Positions 26,928 to 41,000 are shown, numbered from the stretch's first letter. The stretch is DNA of 64,000 nucleotides from Cucumis sativus (GCF_000004075.3 NC_026659.2:30088272-30152271), one strand, 5' to 3'. Notes: a model not told the origin generated them from the sequence alone. Numbers and translations are program-made.

Positions 26928-28009
26928 ATTCTCTAATTCCAAACTTTTCTATTTAATCATTGTTTTAAGAAATTACCTTCCTTTGCTTCACTAATTATTT
27001 TGTTTTCCACCACAAAACTCCTCAAAATATCACTTTTATACCCAATCTCAAATTCCCTAACATTCTTATTTTGTTATCTACTTTTTACATATCTATCTTA
27101 CAACTAAAATTAACATCATAATACTCCTTTCAATTTTAGTTTATTTTCTCATGGTTGGCAACTTTCTTAGATTCACTTGAATTATGAATCACCAAAAGTA
27201 AAAATAAACTTTTTTAGCAAGGTTGTAAAATATATTTTCTCTTATTATTGTTATTAACTCTAAGTTTAATGTGTATATATATGAGTAAGATGTTAAGAAA
27301 AATGTATTGGGGACAAAATGTGATGAGGTTAAGTTAGGGTTTTTGGTTCGCATAGATTTTCGTGTACACTCAATTCCTCATTTCAAACAAATCATTTTGG
27401 AATTGATTCCATCTTTTCTTGGTAAAATGAAATCCTCTCTCTCTATACATACACACACACACACACACTATTTTGTTTTTAAAATGGCCTTCTATTTTTT
27501 CAAATAAAATAATGCATGGTTAGTTAATTTATCCTAAGCATCTAAAACAATGTAAGAAATAAGTAAAAGAGAAAGTTAGTACATGAGTTTGATATGTTAT
27601 TCACATCATCCTTCCATTATAGTATTAATTAAATTTACGTCTGCATGTCCACATATTTCTACCTTCTATAAGTTCGATATCGATAAAATAGTAAATCGAT
27701 ACTATCATAATACAACAAAAAACTATCACTTATCTAAATAATAATATAAATAACATCATGCATATAAAGTTATTGTTTAAAAATCTTTAAATAGTTATTT
27801 GCTAATTTAAAATTATTTTAATACTTTGTGTTTTTTATAATTTTTCATAAATATTTCTTAGTAATATCATCTCCCAAAAGTTAAAGGTAGTTACTGAATA
27901 TAAATTTAATATTATGTCATCAAGTGGTCTCCTTCATCACTCGATGGATGAAAAAAATCAGATAAATGAAAATCAATTTAGATTAAGAATGAAATCATAT
28001 TACAAGGCT
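26928..28009. other. Intergenic, ABCB19 upstream region
   Basis: About 1.1 kb of AT-rich DNA with a short (AC)n tract near 27449-27468. It presumably includes distal promoter sequence of ABCB19. No other gene is seen. Confidence 0.5.
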
Positions 28010-28397
28010 TTGAACACCCCAGGCCAAGATTCATACCAGGATTTGAAACTCGGATCTCCGACATTCGCCTGCATCCCCTACAACCTAACAGCATCATCCT
28101 TACTGTTCTTAAAGACTTATCAGAGTGAAAAATTTCCCCACAAACCAACACGAGTCTTTTCATCACGTTTTATCCTCACTCACATGCATCCTAAGAATAT
28201 TCCCAAAAGGTCACTCAACATAGAATTGCTCTTTGGAGTTTCTATGATTGAGCCACTGAAAAGGAAGGTGCACATTGTTGGTATATGTATTAACTTTTGA
28301 TTCTTTCTTAATATTACTTTCACGTTCTCAAAATCCCTCTTATTCAGATGTGATACTAGTTCATTCATGTCTTCCTCCTAATTTCGGGCATTATACA
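28010..28397 (-). mobile_element. Cassandra-type TRIM LTR (probable solo LTR)
   Basis: On the minus strand it begins TGTATAATGCCCG (right edge 28397). It shares with the copies at 1-906 and 33576-34294 the blocks CCACAAACCAACACGAGT, TTTTATCCTCACTCACATGC, GGTCACTCAACATAGAATTG and GGTGCACATTGTTGGTAT. The middle of the 5S-like segment (the AAGCAC..TTAACTTT box A region seen in the copy at 85-187) is missing here. No second LTR is seen within reach, so a solo LTR is likely. The left edge is approximate. A 128-codon frame through it (27914-28300) is not a gene. Confidence 0.65.
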
Positions 28398-28570
28398 CAT
28401 CACCTACATAGTTTTGGTCTACAATGTTTGTAAACTAGGACAGGTGGGAGACTTAATTATTAGGCATGTGCCCTATTATTTATACGTTTATTGTACTCAT
28501 ATATATTATTCTCTCTCATGATTAAATTCAACGTTGATTTATACCATTAGGAGTTTTAGTCCAAGTGGGA

Positions 28571-28876
28571 GTTTGTTGGATTTTGTGTTCTAAAACTCGT
28601 AGTTTGTAATCATATTCTATTCAATAAAGTTGTTATTGAGAAATTGAGTACTATAATCTTAAATCCAATAAACTAAGTCCTGAGGGTATTTTTGAGTAAA
28701 CATTAAACTTTATGTAGAGACATAAACGCGAATCGAGTTCGAGTATATTACTCAAAAATAGTCTTATGACTTAGTTTATTGGATTTAAAATTATATTTTT
28801 CAATTTATCAATAACGACTTTATTGAATAAAATATGATTACAAACTAAAAGTTTTATGACATAAAATCCAACAAAC
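28571..28876. repeat. 306-bp palindrome made of two inverted copia-LTR 5' fragments
   Basis: The left arm (28571-28699) begins GTTTGTTGGATTTTGTG and the right arm (28749-28876) is its reverse complement with modest divergence, around a loop of about 49 bp. Immediately left of the first arm is CCAAGTGGGAG, the typical polypurine tract that precedes the TGTTGG start of Ty1/copia LTRs in plants. The right arm lacks that tract. The structure is therefore two copies of the beginning of an LTR placed head-to-tail inverted, able to form a long hairpin RNA. No protein-coding retroelement part is present. Confidence 0.75.
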
Positions 28877-29461
28877 CCTTTATATCATCTTAAAATCATT
28901 GATTGAGACAAAGTCTTAAATTAATAGGTGAAGTTATATTTAATATTATACTACGTTTCTAGGAAAGTAAGATCTCAAAATATCGTATATAGTGATTAAA
29001 TAGATGATCGAGGTTTGAATCACGAACAAAGTTTTAGATATTTTGAACAAATTATTGTAAAGTAAGAAATAAATTGTACTCATGTTGAGAAGCTTTTACT
29101 CAATAACATGATAAAAATATAATAATATAACAAAGTGGAAAGTTTCTTATACAAATCTATATTTTATAATTTGAAGGGAAAAATAAATTATTTTATAACT
29201 CCATGGAATATACTTCACTGCCCACTTATTATTATTTTGGTAAGAATTTTAAAATATTCACAACAAATAAAAATTTAACTATAAAAAAAGCCTTTTTTTA
29301 AAGCTTTTCCTCTTTTTAATTTTATTTTTTTGAAAATTTTGAAATTTTTTTGTACGGTAATTCATTTTTATTTGATTTCAGGATTATTTATTTATTTATT
29401 TATATATTACTATGTCGCTTTGTGGGTTTGTATAAAGTGAAATAAAAAAGAAATGAATGTA

Positions 29462-29471
29462 GCCACGTGGC
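29462..29471. promoter_or_regulatory. Perfect 10-bp G-box palindrome (GCCACGTGGC)
   Basis: Same 10-mer as at 4084-4093. About 110 bp to its right is CTTTATTTAACATT followed by a pyrimidine-rich patch, a promoter-like arrangement on the plus strand, but no coding exon follows that I can recognise. Confidence 0.4.
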
Positions 29472-31074
29472 GGAATATGAGTGGCCAGGAATGGAGATTA
29501 ACAGTACACGACAGTGATGTTTGCTAACTTACAATACCTTGAGAATTGCATTCTGCCCCCTCTTTATTTAACATTATTACACAACCAACCCCAAACGTTT
29601 TTCTTCTTTTCCTTTTTCTCCTCTTCGAATCATTGCGGTCTTCGACCTTCTACGCCCTATTCCTATTAGATTTTCACTAATATTTTTTACAATAAAAACA
29701 CTAATACTACAAAGAATTTCCATCACACAAGGGTGTAGCCAAATTGAGAGAGAAAGGAAAAAAGGTTTTTCATAAATAATGGAAAAGAAAACATACATTT
29801 TTTTAAAAAGAAAATAAAAGTGGAGTTTTCGATTTTTTCTTCTATAATAATATAGAATAACTATCACAAATTTTACTTGCAATAGTTTTAAAATATATTG
29901 GAATCACAATTTTGTTGTATTAATATATTTTTAAAAAAAAGTAATTTATTTTAACAAAATTATATATGAATCTGTAGCTCTCTCTATTTAACTTCCCATA
30001 ATAAATGAATATATAGCAAAAATAGTATATTTTGATTTATTTATTTATTATGTTTCTAAGTATAGTACTAATGGGGTCTACGCTCAGTGAAGGACCAACT
30101 TTTGAATGGAACCTCCTCACTCATCAATCTTTAAGAACATAAAAGCTTTTTCTAAAAGAATTTAATTTTGTTTAGTTGTTCTTCAAATGTTTCTAAAAAT
30201 GATTACTTTAATATATGATATAAAATTAATATTACAAAAATATGTCCATTATTCCACCTGTGTCTAACTCCACAACCCCATTAAATAAAATACTTATATC
30301 TAGAAGGAAATTTTTTATATAATTTCTTTAAAATGTAGTATGGGTCACTATCAATTATATAAGAAAAACAAATGAAAGAAAAAGGGTTTTACATTAATTA
30401 GAGACATAGTTGGAAATCATTTTTAAATGGGGGTTTTTCTTTTTTGGTTGTTATTTAAACATATAAAGAAATTAAATAGAGAGTAATAATGGAAGTAAAA
30501 AGTAAATATAAAATAAAATAAAAGGAGTGAATAAAATCAAAAAGTTAGGTGACAGTGTAAATGATATATCCTTTAGCACTTATGCTTAGGCATGCATTGC
30601 AAATGTCATTATAGTCCTCAAAATTTCAATCTCTCATTTCTCTCTTTCTTTCTTTCTTTTTTTTTTTATTCAAATTATTAATTATCACTCTTTTTCTGTT
30701 TACCTCATAAAATAAAAATTACATGGTTATCATCAAAGGTGACATCACATGTGTATGTATAATAAAAATATTGACGTAGTAGGAATAATTCTTTTCTACG
30801 ACGGTTATGGTTGAAAATTAAAATCTCCAAATAATAGTTGAGTTTAGTACACTTTTAACGTGAGTAAAAAGATTTTCGTGAATAATTTAAGTTCATTGGT
30901 AATAATGTGAAATGTTTGGTGGTGTTTAATTTTTTTTCGTGCGAATCATTCTTCAATATCATTTTTTTTATTTTTTTAAATTTATTCTTGATTTGTATAC
31001 ATTATTGATTAATATCTTAAACTAATATATAATTGTATCAATTTAATTCCTTTAACAATTTAGATGGTTGGTAG

Positions 31075-31098
31075 TTTTTTTTTTTTTTTTTTTTTTTT
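31075..31098. repeat. Poly-T run (24 T)
   Basis: Uninterrupted T homopolymer; no retroposed body was identified next to it. Confidence 0.9.
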
Positions 31099-32242
31099 AA
31101 TTTCACTTGATTGCTTAAAAAATTCCCCCAATTAAATTATTTTTATTTCAAAATAGTCCTATCAAAGTTAGCAAGAAAGTTATCACTAAAGTCTTTATAA
31201 ATAGTAGAGAAAAATAAATAAGACAAAAAAATCCCATACAGTATAAAAAGTTAAATAAAAATATTTATGAATATCGTAAAATTTTATGATATTTATGAAT
31301 ATTTTTAATATTTTTATCATTTACAATCATTTTGATATACTGAAAGAAAGTATGATATATATTTTAAATTATAATAGAATCTACTTCAAGATATATAAAA
31401 ATTTAACAAAGAGTTTAAATTAATTCACCATTTAAGTAGAGAATTTAAAATTTTTACAAAATAAAAAGTAGATTTAGTAATATCAATACAAGCCCAACCC
31501 TTACATACAGCCCACAATTATGTAATTCAGCTACTAGGCCCAATTGGAACTGTTAAATGGTTAATTATAATTTGTATATTTCAAAAGGATCAACTATATA
31601 TATATATATATATAAACATAAAAGTAAATAAAAAAGAATGAAAATTGATGTATTAAAAAAGTGGAAACAATTGACTATACTAATAAACTAAATCAACAAA
31701 TAAAATAGAACAAAAATTTGCATTTGAAAAATGACCTTTGATCAACATTGTCGGGATTAATAATAGTGAAAGTTATGAGATTTCATATTGAATAGTCAAG
31801 TAGAGATGTAGGTTGTTTAGATCTTAATGTAATGTCATTTTCTCACATAATTATTTACTCTTATAATATAAACATTCAACTTCACTGCTTGGTAGCATAA
31901 ACATGATTCAAATTATATACTACTAAATAAAACATCTTCCTATAAAGAACATTTGATATCATCCCTCAAAGCCAACAAAAACAAATTGCTAAATGCCAGT
32001 AAATATAAATTAAAAAGAAATTGAGCATGCCAATTTCCATCATATACACATAATTAAATTTTAAAAAGACAGCCTTCCCATCAAATTCTATGACTTTTTC
32101 TTCTTGGAAATCACAACTCATTAAGGAATTTTTTTTCTCTTTGCTTTTATCAAAATTTTGTTGTATGACTATGACAGCACATTCATTGATTGAGTTAGAA
32201 TACCATAATAATTATATATAATAGCATGTTTACCCAAATTTG

Positions 32243-32272
32243 ATTAATTAATTAATTAATTAATTAATTAAT
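32243..32272. repeat. (ATTA)n microsatellite
   Basis: Seven to eight uninterrupted copies of the ATTA tetranucleotide. A shorter related tract is at about 32915-32934. Confidence 0.9.
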
Positions 32273-33575
32273 GAGAGAGAATCCAAAAGGGAAAATTTTA
32301 ATTAAGTAAATGGTTTGTGTTTGGAAAAGGAAGTTCAAAGTCCCATGAGAAGACCCCAATTGTACTTCAAATTAATAAAAAAAAAATAGAAGGAAATTAA
32401 AATCCAAAAACTCAGAACAAAGAGAGAAAAAGAAAAGACCCAATGAGTTTTGAAATTAAAAAAATGAGAAGAGGGGTGGATTAGACAGCTTTGTATTCAC
32501 TTTTGGGAACATAAAGATCTGTTTTGGTAAACTAATTTAAAACATAACTTAATCTCTTTCTCACCATCATGTTTTCTCATTCCATGTGCTCTGCCTCTTC
32601 CTATTTGGATTAATTCATTTTATTCTTTATTCTTCTAATTAAATTCATTGGTGTTGATAAGAAGAGCTTGGTGTTGTTATTCTTGATATCAATACTAATC
32701 TCATAATGTTCTTTTAAGTTATTTGTTGTTTACATATGAAAATTAAGATTGAAGAGTAGCTTTGTAGGGTGGATTGTGATAATGATCAAAGATCATATTT
32801 GAAGAATAAGAATGAGGCACATGATGATAATGGCACATGTGGGTGTCAATTAGTTGTAAATGACCAAAATCTCAAAACCCTTAGCTTTGATTCTATTTCT
32901 GCCTTTTTCTCTCTAATTAATTAATTAATTAATTGATGGACCACAATCTTTGTTGATTAACTTTTCATTTTTCTTCCTTAATTTAATCATTAAATCATTT
33001 TCTTAATTTTCCTCTAGATATATAGGATATTCAAGCACCTATGATATCTTGTTTTTAATTTATTTGGTGAGATTGGGGATAAGAGAGGTCATCAACAATA
33101 ATGAAAATATTGTTTAAATTTCTTTATATAATTATGTTTAATGGAACTTTCAAAAATTTTGCATTGGGATGCAGACATTAAATTATAATGATTTGATTTT
33201 AAATTCAATGATATGTTTTTTCTTTTTTCTTTTTTTTTTTTATGAAAAAGAAAATTATAATAAATACATGCATAAAGTAGCATAAGGTTGACTAGGTTGA
33301 ATTATGCTTGCATTAATGATATCTATTTTACATCATAATATCTAGTCTTCTCATTTAATTAATTAATTAATATGTTGCCTATAGTATAGATCTAGGTTGT
33401 ATATTTATAATTATCATATAATATAGGCATTGTTTAAAGTTTTTGTATCTTTTTTAGCAAGGTTGGAAAAAAATATATCTTTCCTTTCTTGGTCATGAAT
33501 TTATTTGGTAATAATAACTTTTATATATGATTCATCCCATGCTAATCAAAATTCAAGCTATAATAACAAAACTAT

Positions 33576-34294
33576 ATTATCAACCTCACCATTACATGTT
33601 CCAATATCCTCTTGCGATCTAATCACGTTATTTAATTACTTGTCTTAAATTACTTTTAAAAGCGAAAATTATTCATACAAACTAACACAAGTTCTTTCTG
33701 TATGTTTTGTCATTACTCACACGTTTCCTAGAAAAAATTTCAACAAATCATCCAATATAAAATTGCTCCAAGTTTCTATGATTGAGTCATAGGAAAAGAA
33801 GGTGCATCTTGCTGGTCTAAATAGTAACTTTTAATTCTTTAAGTTTTTTTTAATCAATCTCATTCAAATATGATGATATCAGTGTATTCATGTACTCATT
33901 CTAAACCTGGGTGTTACATGTCCACCAGCTTCGTCTTCATTTCTTCCTGAATCAAATTTTACTAAAAGCGGATCCACTTCAATACCATTGGTAATGCCTC
34001 AAGCTCAGGGTTAGGATAATTCAAATTTTGCACCTAGTTTTCCCTCATTTTTGCGTATTCCCTCTAAACTCGATCACATTGTCTGCTTGTCTTAAATCAC
34101 TTAATCTAAAGGTAAATACTATCCCCACAAGTCAACAAGATTCTTTCAACATATTTTATCCAAAAGAAAATACACACATTGTTGGTATAGATGATAACTT
34201 TAAATTCTTTTGAGCATTTCTTGACCATCCTCCCTCTCATCGCAAAGTGATATCCCGATTCATTCATGTATCTCTCGTAAACTTAGGTATTACA
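33576..34294 (-). mobile_element. Cassandra TRIM retrotransposon with two LTRs
   Basis: Two direct copies of the same LTR are seen: about 33576-33918 and 33990-34294. On the minus strand both start TGTAA(C/T)ACC and share a CTTAAATT/CTTAAATC phrase, CTTTAAATT-like blocks and the distal 5S-like GGTATAG segment. The roughly 70-bp interior carries TGGTATTGAAG (minus strand, 33977-33987) next to the right-hand LTR, close to the initiator-tRNA-Met primer-binding site TGGTATCAGAG. A purine-rich stretch adjoins the other LTR. Total size (about 0.72 kb) and lack of coding capacity fit Cassandra. Both LTRs have lost part of the 5S-like core. The left edge and target duplication are unresolved. Confidence 0.65.
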
Positions 34295-37200
34295 AATTTG
34301 AACAAATTAAGGGATTGTTTTGCGAGCATCTAATATGTGTTTTGTGGCAATAAATATTTTTTAGAAAAATAAAAAATATCAAAGTGTATCGATCAAAATC
34401 AACAAACCACTATAACAATTCCATGACTCTTAAAATGACATCGTTAAATTAACACCACATATATGCTATCAACCTAGGTTTATTCCTGTACCCACACATT
34501 GGAAATATATCTATCTATATATATACATACCTAGTAAAAGAAAAAGCCTTTTGAAGTTACGAAATTGTAAAAATTAACTCGTTCCAAGTTATTTCAACAT
34601 TTCAAATTCTCCCAAAATGAAACGTGACAAAGTTAGAGAAGTTAGAAATGATATTTTTAAATTTAGCATATAATGATTATTAATTGAATGGGCATTTCTT
34701 CCAACTAATATATGATGATTATGTTGATATGAAAACCAGGAAATTAAAAATGATTAGCCTTTCACATTATTTGAGCCTTCTAAGAAGAAGTATATATTAT
34801 ATGTTATGAACTTCAATATATTATTTATCTAATAACACCTAATGTTAATATACTTTAATTAAATTTTTGGTTTCGAAGTTTCCACAAAACCATGGATGTA
34901 AAGCAAAGGTTGGACATATTAAATATCAATTTTCTTAAAATTAAAGATTAAAAAAAAAAAAACTTAATTAAACTAATGTAGATTAAGATAAATAATTATA
35001 ATATGTGGTACTAATTGTAATTATGGTACCTTGCTTACCCTAATGTTATCAAATTAAAATAAATGGTTTCCTTTTAGTGATTTAATAACCTTTTGTTATT
35101 AAAATATTCTTAGGTTTGCGGCGATATTATCATTACAATTTTTACTTCTTCTTTACTCGCATGTTCATAAACCTCCTTTTCATATATATATATATTTCTC
35201 TTATTAGTCCATGTCCAACCAAAATTAATTTAGCTTCGTATTGGTATTTTGAACGTGATCATTTATAACATTTGTACTATTAATTGTTTACCATGCACAT
35301 CAATTATTTTCTTAATTGAGTCGAACGACAAATTGGAGATGTATCTAAGTGTGGAACTGTCTCCATCAACAATCGATCAACAGAGATAGAACTCGAACAA
35401 AAGCAGTAGAGAGTTAGGTTATGATATCATATCGACTTTGTATATTTTGTTTAATAATTAACTTAATCATAATAGCTTACATGTAAGAAAGAATAAATAA
35501 CAAGAAAGAAAAATAGTAAAAAGGAATTTTGACAGGTACTATTTAGAAACATGAACTATATAACCTATTTGAAGCTTTTTAGTAAGTAATGTTAAAAAAG
35601 AAAAATGGAGGCAATGAGTAAAATGAAAGTTTTAAAAGGAATTTTTAGAATATTAAGAGGAAAAATGGGTTTAGATAATTTATGGAGAAAGAAAAAGGGG
35701 AAAAGTAAGTACATAAGTTTGTGTTGATGCTTTAACAACAAACAAAAATGGGCCCAAAGTAGTGGGGGAAAGATGAGGCCCATATGTCATTTGTAAAGCA
35801 AAAGTTAATAGAGATTTTTCTTGGACTACTTTTCCATCAAATTAAACAATGCATGTGCTTTATTTCTTCCTCATCTTTGGGCCCAAATACTTTTCATGAT
35901 CCATATAAAATTTTCCTCTCCTCATTTACTCCACCTTTTCTATTTATTGTTTTTTCAACGACGAAAACGGAAACGAAAACAGCTATATAAAAATATCACG
36001 AGACATTATCATTGTATCCTACTCAAAATAAGGAACATAAAAAATCTAGAATTATCAATCCTCTAGCACTTTACGTCCAACACAGTACCTCAAGTTATGA
36101 CTAAGAAAGAAACGACTCGTAGCTCGTAGCCTCGTTCCTTAACCGAGATTTCAGAAAAATCGACAATAAATTCATTTAGTTGATTTTTTTCGTCAAACAA
36201 TTAAGATATTTAAGATATGGATGGATGGAAGAAAAATGTAGAAAGTGGTTTGGATAGTTTGATATGTCCCAACCATTATTTTGAAAGCAATGTTGGTCTC
36301 TTAATAAAATTATTTATTATAAATATCAATACCCATAGTTATCGATTATGAAAATGAAAAGGTTTAGTCTATTATTATTTTTCTTCTATCAATAAAATTT
36401 GAACTATTTCTGTTTCAAAATATTTTACCATAAATAAACTGACAACTAATTATTTAAAACTAAAAGGTAACTCTTTTTTTTTTTCCTACTAAAAGGTAAT
36501 TATTTCTGTTACGAAAATCACTTCAAATTATTGAATAAATTAGGAGACTAAAAATTAAGAATTTTTTCAAAAAGTAGAAAAAAGGAAAACAAATTACCTT
36601 GGTTCCATGAATTTTTTTCTCTATTTTTTACAATTACCCTTAAAAAGTTAGTTAAAGTATAAGTGAAGTTCATAAATTTTAACATTTGTATTAATTTAGC
36701 CAACTTCTCGAACATTTGTGTGTAGTCCCTATTGCATTTGAAATTTAAAAATCAACTAGTTCATTCTTTTTAAACAGGTAATTCCTTGTTTGTGTTAGAG
36801 AGCTGAAATTGTAAATAAATTTTGAGTTTTTTTAAAAAAATGTAATAAATCGGTAAAATATTTATACCGCATAAAACAATTTCAAAAACAGATAAAACTC
36901 GCAACCATAATAGAAAATTAAAAAAATACCTCAATCAACATGCAATTAATCAATCACACACGTGTGAGCAGTATTGTTCCAAATGTTCGTGTACTAGTCT
37001 AAATGGATGATCTATAATTGTTTGTCATGATACACGATCGTGTAATTCTTTTGAATGATAGAGAAAGACTTCAAATCTAAACAATTGTGTTTACCATGTT
37101 AAACGATCATATTTATCATAAAAAACGATCGTGTTGATTATAATAAACAATCATATAGTCTAATGTAAATGATCATTAAAAACTTCAAATCGATCGATCA

Positions 37201-38057
37201 TAAAAAAAAAAAAGTCTAAAAAACAAGGAAGAAATCATAAGAAAGAAAGAGAAGTGAGGAATCATCACAATAATCAAGAACAAGTATGAAAATTATGAAA
37301 ATAGTTACATGAGCCCTAAACATTTTTGGGTTTTGTTACATTTACGTAAAATATTCATTTTTTTTTTTTCTTCTTCGTGAAAACTGAAATTTTAGATTAG
37401 GATACAAAATTAAAGTTTAAGAACCAATTGGACAATTTTTAAGTATAGACCATGATAGATAAAAATTTGGAACTTCAAAAATTAAAACTTACAATTTAAC
37501 CGTAGAATGGATTGTATTTCACTTATATATTTTCTCTCTTGAACAAAATAAAAATGAGGAACCATAAGATTATCATCTCGGGTCTATGATAAAGTATTTC
37601 AATGACCAAAAGATCAAATCAGTTCATGAACAGATTAAGAGTGGTTTATCCATAACTCCTTTTGAATTTTAAATGAGACCATGTAATAACGATGTCAGAT
37701 CTTTTCTAAATATCCGAGTGTTAACTTGTTTGTACCTCGACTATACTAGTAAAGACAACCACCATAACTTACTGACCACTGGGCCAACTACATACAGTTT
37801 CGTGATGAGTCCTTTTCCAGCAACAATATTATGTGAAATGAAAAAGATATCATGAAATGATTGAGCTGTGTATTAAATGATATGGGGAGGCCAAAATAGC
37901 CTAGAAGATAAATAGAACATTGATGTATAAATATGGCAGCAGTACTTCAACAAGTATCACAGATTGGAACAATTGTATCCTATGTTAACCGTAATAAGGA
38001 AGGAGGCAAAAAAGGTACCTAAGGAGGGGTGTCTAAAATGGGTTTGTCCTCTACGTT
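34295..38057. other. Gene-free AT-rich stretch
   Basis: No supported coding exon. The cluster of ACGATCGTG-like motifs at 37030-37200 resembles that at 17110-17300. The right-most part (about 37870-38057) is probably the 3' UTR of the NRP gene on the minus strand. Confidence 0.5.
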
Positions 38058-41000
38058 TCACTCTTCGGCTTCATCGTCGTCTTCGTCTCCATTTTCCTAT
38101 ACATGCGTCATCAAAAAGTTTGAACAATTACTTTTGATCTTGTAGATAGGCTATATGTACAGAGCAGTTTTAAGCAACAATGAAGTTGCAAAACATTAGA
38201 CTTCGATCAAGTACAATACTTCCACAATGAACAGATTTAGAAGCTTTTAACTATTTCCCATCACTTCTAGTTAACTAGATGAAGGCTCAGGAATGATTGT
38301 CAAAAAGATGTATGTGATTCATGAATGGGAAGAGAGCAGGAGACAGACCCAAAAGAACATTAATGAGTGCAATGGTGAACGTGAAATCTAATCTTGTTTA
38401 CCTCATCATCTTCCCCATCAGAGTCCTCTTCGTCTTCATCAATATCCTGAAAAGAAATTAGAAGAAACCTCATTTTTCTTGCTAGCAAAAACTAAGACTT
38501 CCATTAAAAAACAAAAGACAACCCTAAGAAGAGCCCAAAGTACGACTATGTATACGATTGAAAGAGAAACATCCAGAAACAATGAAAAAGTAGTAATAAA
38601 AAAAAAGCAGTGAAAATTCACAACATTGCAATCTCAAACAAAATTCCCAAAACAGGAATGTGTTAGACCTCCTATAATTCATCGAAGAATAAGGCATAAG
38701 GAAGTTAGCTGATACATAACCGAATGTGAGGATCATAAGGAAGAAGGGAGTCATATTGTAAATAAGTTGGGAGGGAAAGTTAGTTTTGATATTGTAAATC
38801 AGTTCTGTGCATCCTTGAGAGATAGGGTAACAGATTGGTGAGGGAGAGTTTGTAACAATCGAATACTCAATTCGATTCGATTTCTGTAATTTGAAATTCA
38901 GCAGTAGCAATAAAGATCTAAAGACTATTATATAGATTCTGTGTTGGATTCTGAGTACCAACGAATGCAACACATCACAAGGGTAGAGAAGGTACAAAAA
39001 TAGATGGGCTATTTCCAAACTGCTACACCTTTTCAAGGAGAATACATTTCATCTGACAAATGTATTCGCCTGTCAAAGAATGCAACACTAGGGTAGAAGG
39101 TAGACACCAAGTCTTCTCAATGAATCTCACCTTCTTGGCCATCTATCGTCGTGAAAGATTTCTCTAGTCAAGCTTTGTGAGAAAATTAATAGAAGGGGAA
39201 AGCAACAGAAGCACAAAGATGGAAACAAGGACAACTAGGCACAAGGAACCAATAATGAGGCCTCCCCAATCCAACTATTCTCCTAAAAACAAACATGAGA
39301 GCTGGGAGATGTTCCCAACAGAGGCATAGTGAACAAAGGAAAAAAAATAGAGCCATTCATGTACAAGGACCGTGGAAACTGCCACTACTAACTTTCTTAG
39401 AGTCACATTTGTTATGATGCGTCCCTTAGTCACCATGATAAAAGGATTGGTATTCCAGACTTCAAAGTGGGGTAAGGAGCAGGAAAAAATAAATGGCAAC
39501 TTAGATTAATGGAACAGGGGGTGTCTCCACAAGCTGAACAACTGAAAAATAAAATGAATGGGTTCAAAGAATAGGTAAAGAAATATAAAACAAAGACGAA
39601 GGAGATTACATTGTTGAAATATTTCAAAGGATTGGGCCATAGGTCCTCTTTAATTATCTCAGCAACCTGCATTTAAGTCAAGAAACCAAGCACGTAAGTA
39701 CAAACCAAAAAAGCTAATAGACAAGACATTGTTGCATTTACAAGCCAAACGTTTATATTATTATGGGGCAGAAAGATGTTCAGACTTACTTCATCATGAA
39801 GCTCAGTGATATCTTTTTGATCGGTTTCACCAAACCAACTGAAGAAGCTGCATACATCAATATTGTGATGAACAATAGAAAATAAATATGCTAAACATCA
39901 ATATTTTTTGATCGGTTTCATTGAGGATATGAAAGAATAAATCATTGAAGTTGAGTAACAGCTCAACAGTAAAGCATAACACCAGCACGTATTGGAAAAC
40001 CAAAAGTTTCTTCCTTGAATATCTTTTAATATACTAATTAAACTTTATGTTGAATACACGGATTTAAAAATTCTTAAATGATACTATTCTACACTAGTGG
40101 CCAGAAGACTATTCATCTATTGTAGCTTTGAATAATTTTCTTTCGGTGCATTGAATAATTCATTGCACCTGTCAAGAATAAAACAATTTTTTTTAATAAA
40201 ATGGTACATTAAAATTTTTCGTGGTATTATTCTATTTTTTAAAGGATCAATTTCTAGTTAAAAATATAACTCTTCATTTGATACCTAATTGGTTTTTGGC
40301 TCTCAATGTATCAAACAAATTTCTAATAACCTTTTTTTTAAAAGAGGTTATTGTGTATTGTGTTCATAAAAAAATAGAATCAATGAACTGAATTTAGATT
40401 CTCCCACAAGCTCCCCTTCTTAGGTAAAGAAAAATCGAGGAATAGAACAGTAGTATAGAAGACGAATCTAAACTCCTTGATGCAAGCCCCACTAGACTCG
40501 AGTAGATACTTAGTGGATCTCCACTCCTGTAGTTGGGTCATTGCAATATAGGTTGGATGTCTAATGATTGAGGCGGTAATGATAGAATCTTGTACTTGAA
40601 TCATAGCTCACTTTATCGAAGCAACGGGAAAGAAGACTGAAACATGCCACTGAAAGATTCTACGAAGCAGAGGCAAAGATGATGTACGATAAGAACAAGA
40701 GTAGGTAGGGTGGGCAACTGGTCAGATCTAGTATTGATTATACATGGATGGTAATTTGAGCAGACAACTCTCTTAGGGTCCACGAATCAAAGACGGTAAA
40801 TGACATTACAGAAGAGGTGAAGCCATTGAACCCCTTCAAACATAGAATTGATAGATGACCAATTATTAAATAGTATATAGAGAGAGACTTGAATGAAACT
40901 AAGTTTTGAAACTTTTTAGGTTAACATTAAATCAGAAATGTATAAGAAAACTAAATGGTACACCACCCTTTTCACATCTTTCTGCTTAGCCCTGCGGTTG

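Larger units (their letters stand above)
28877..33575. other. Gene-free AT-rich stretch
   Basis: No supported gene. It contains a second perfect G-box (29462-29471), a 24-T run (31075-31098), a TA tract near 31593-31612 and (ATTA)n at 32243-32272. A short frame at 29577-29882 (minus) is not recognisable. Confidence 0.5.

Noticed and set aside
27914-28300. 128-codon plus-strand frame
   Set aside because: It runs through the antisense strand of a Cassandra LTR, which is non-coding.
38524-39036. 170-codon minus-strand frame
   Set aside because: It lies within an intron of the NRP gene whose flanking exons splice correctly around it, and its translation has no recognisable content.
40370-40900. 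Mid-GC block in NRP intron 6 that looked like a retroelement coding remnant
   Set aside because: Translations in six frames gave no recognisable gag, pol or transposase motif, so no element is called.
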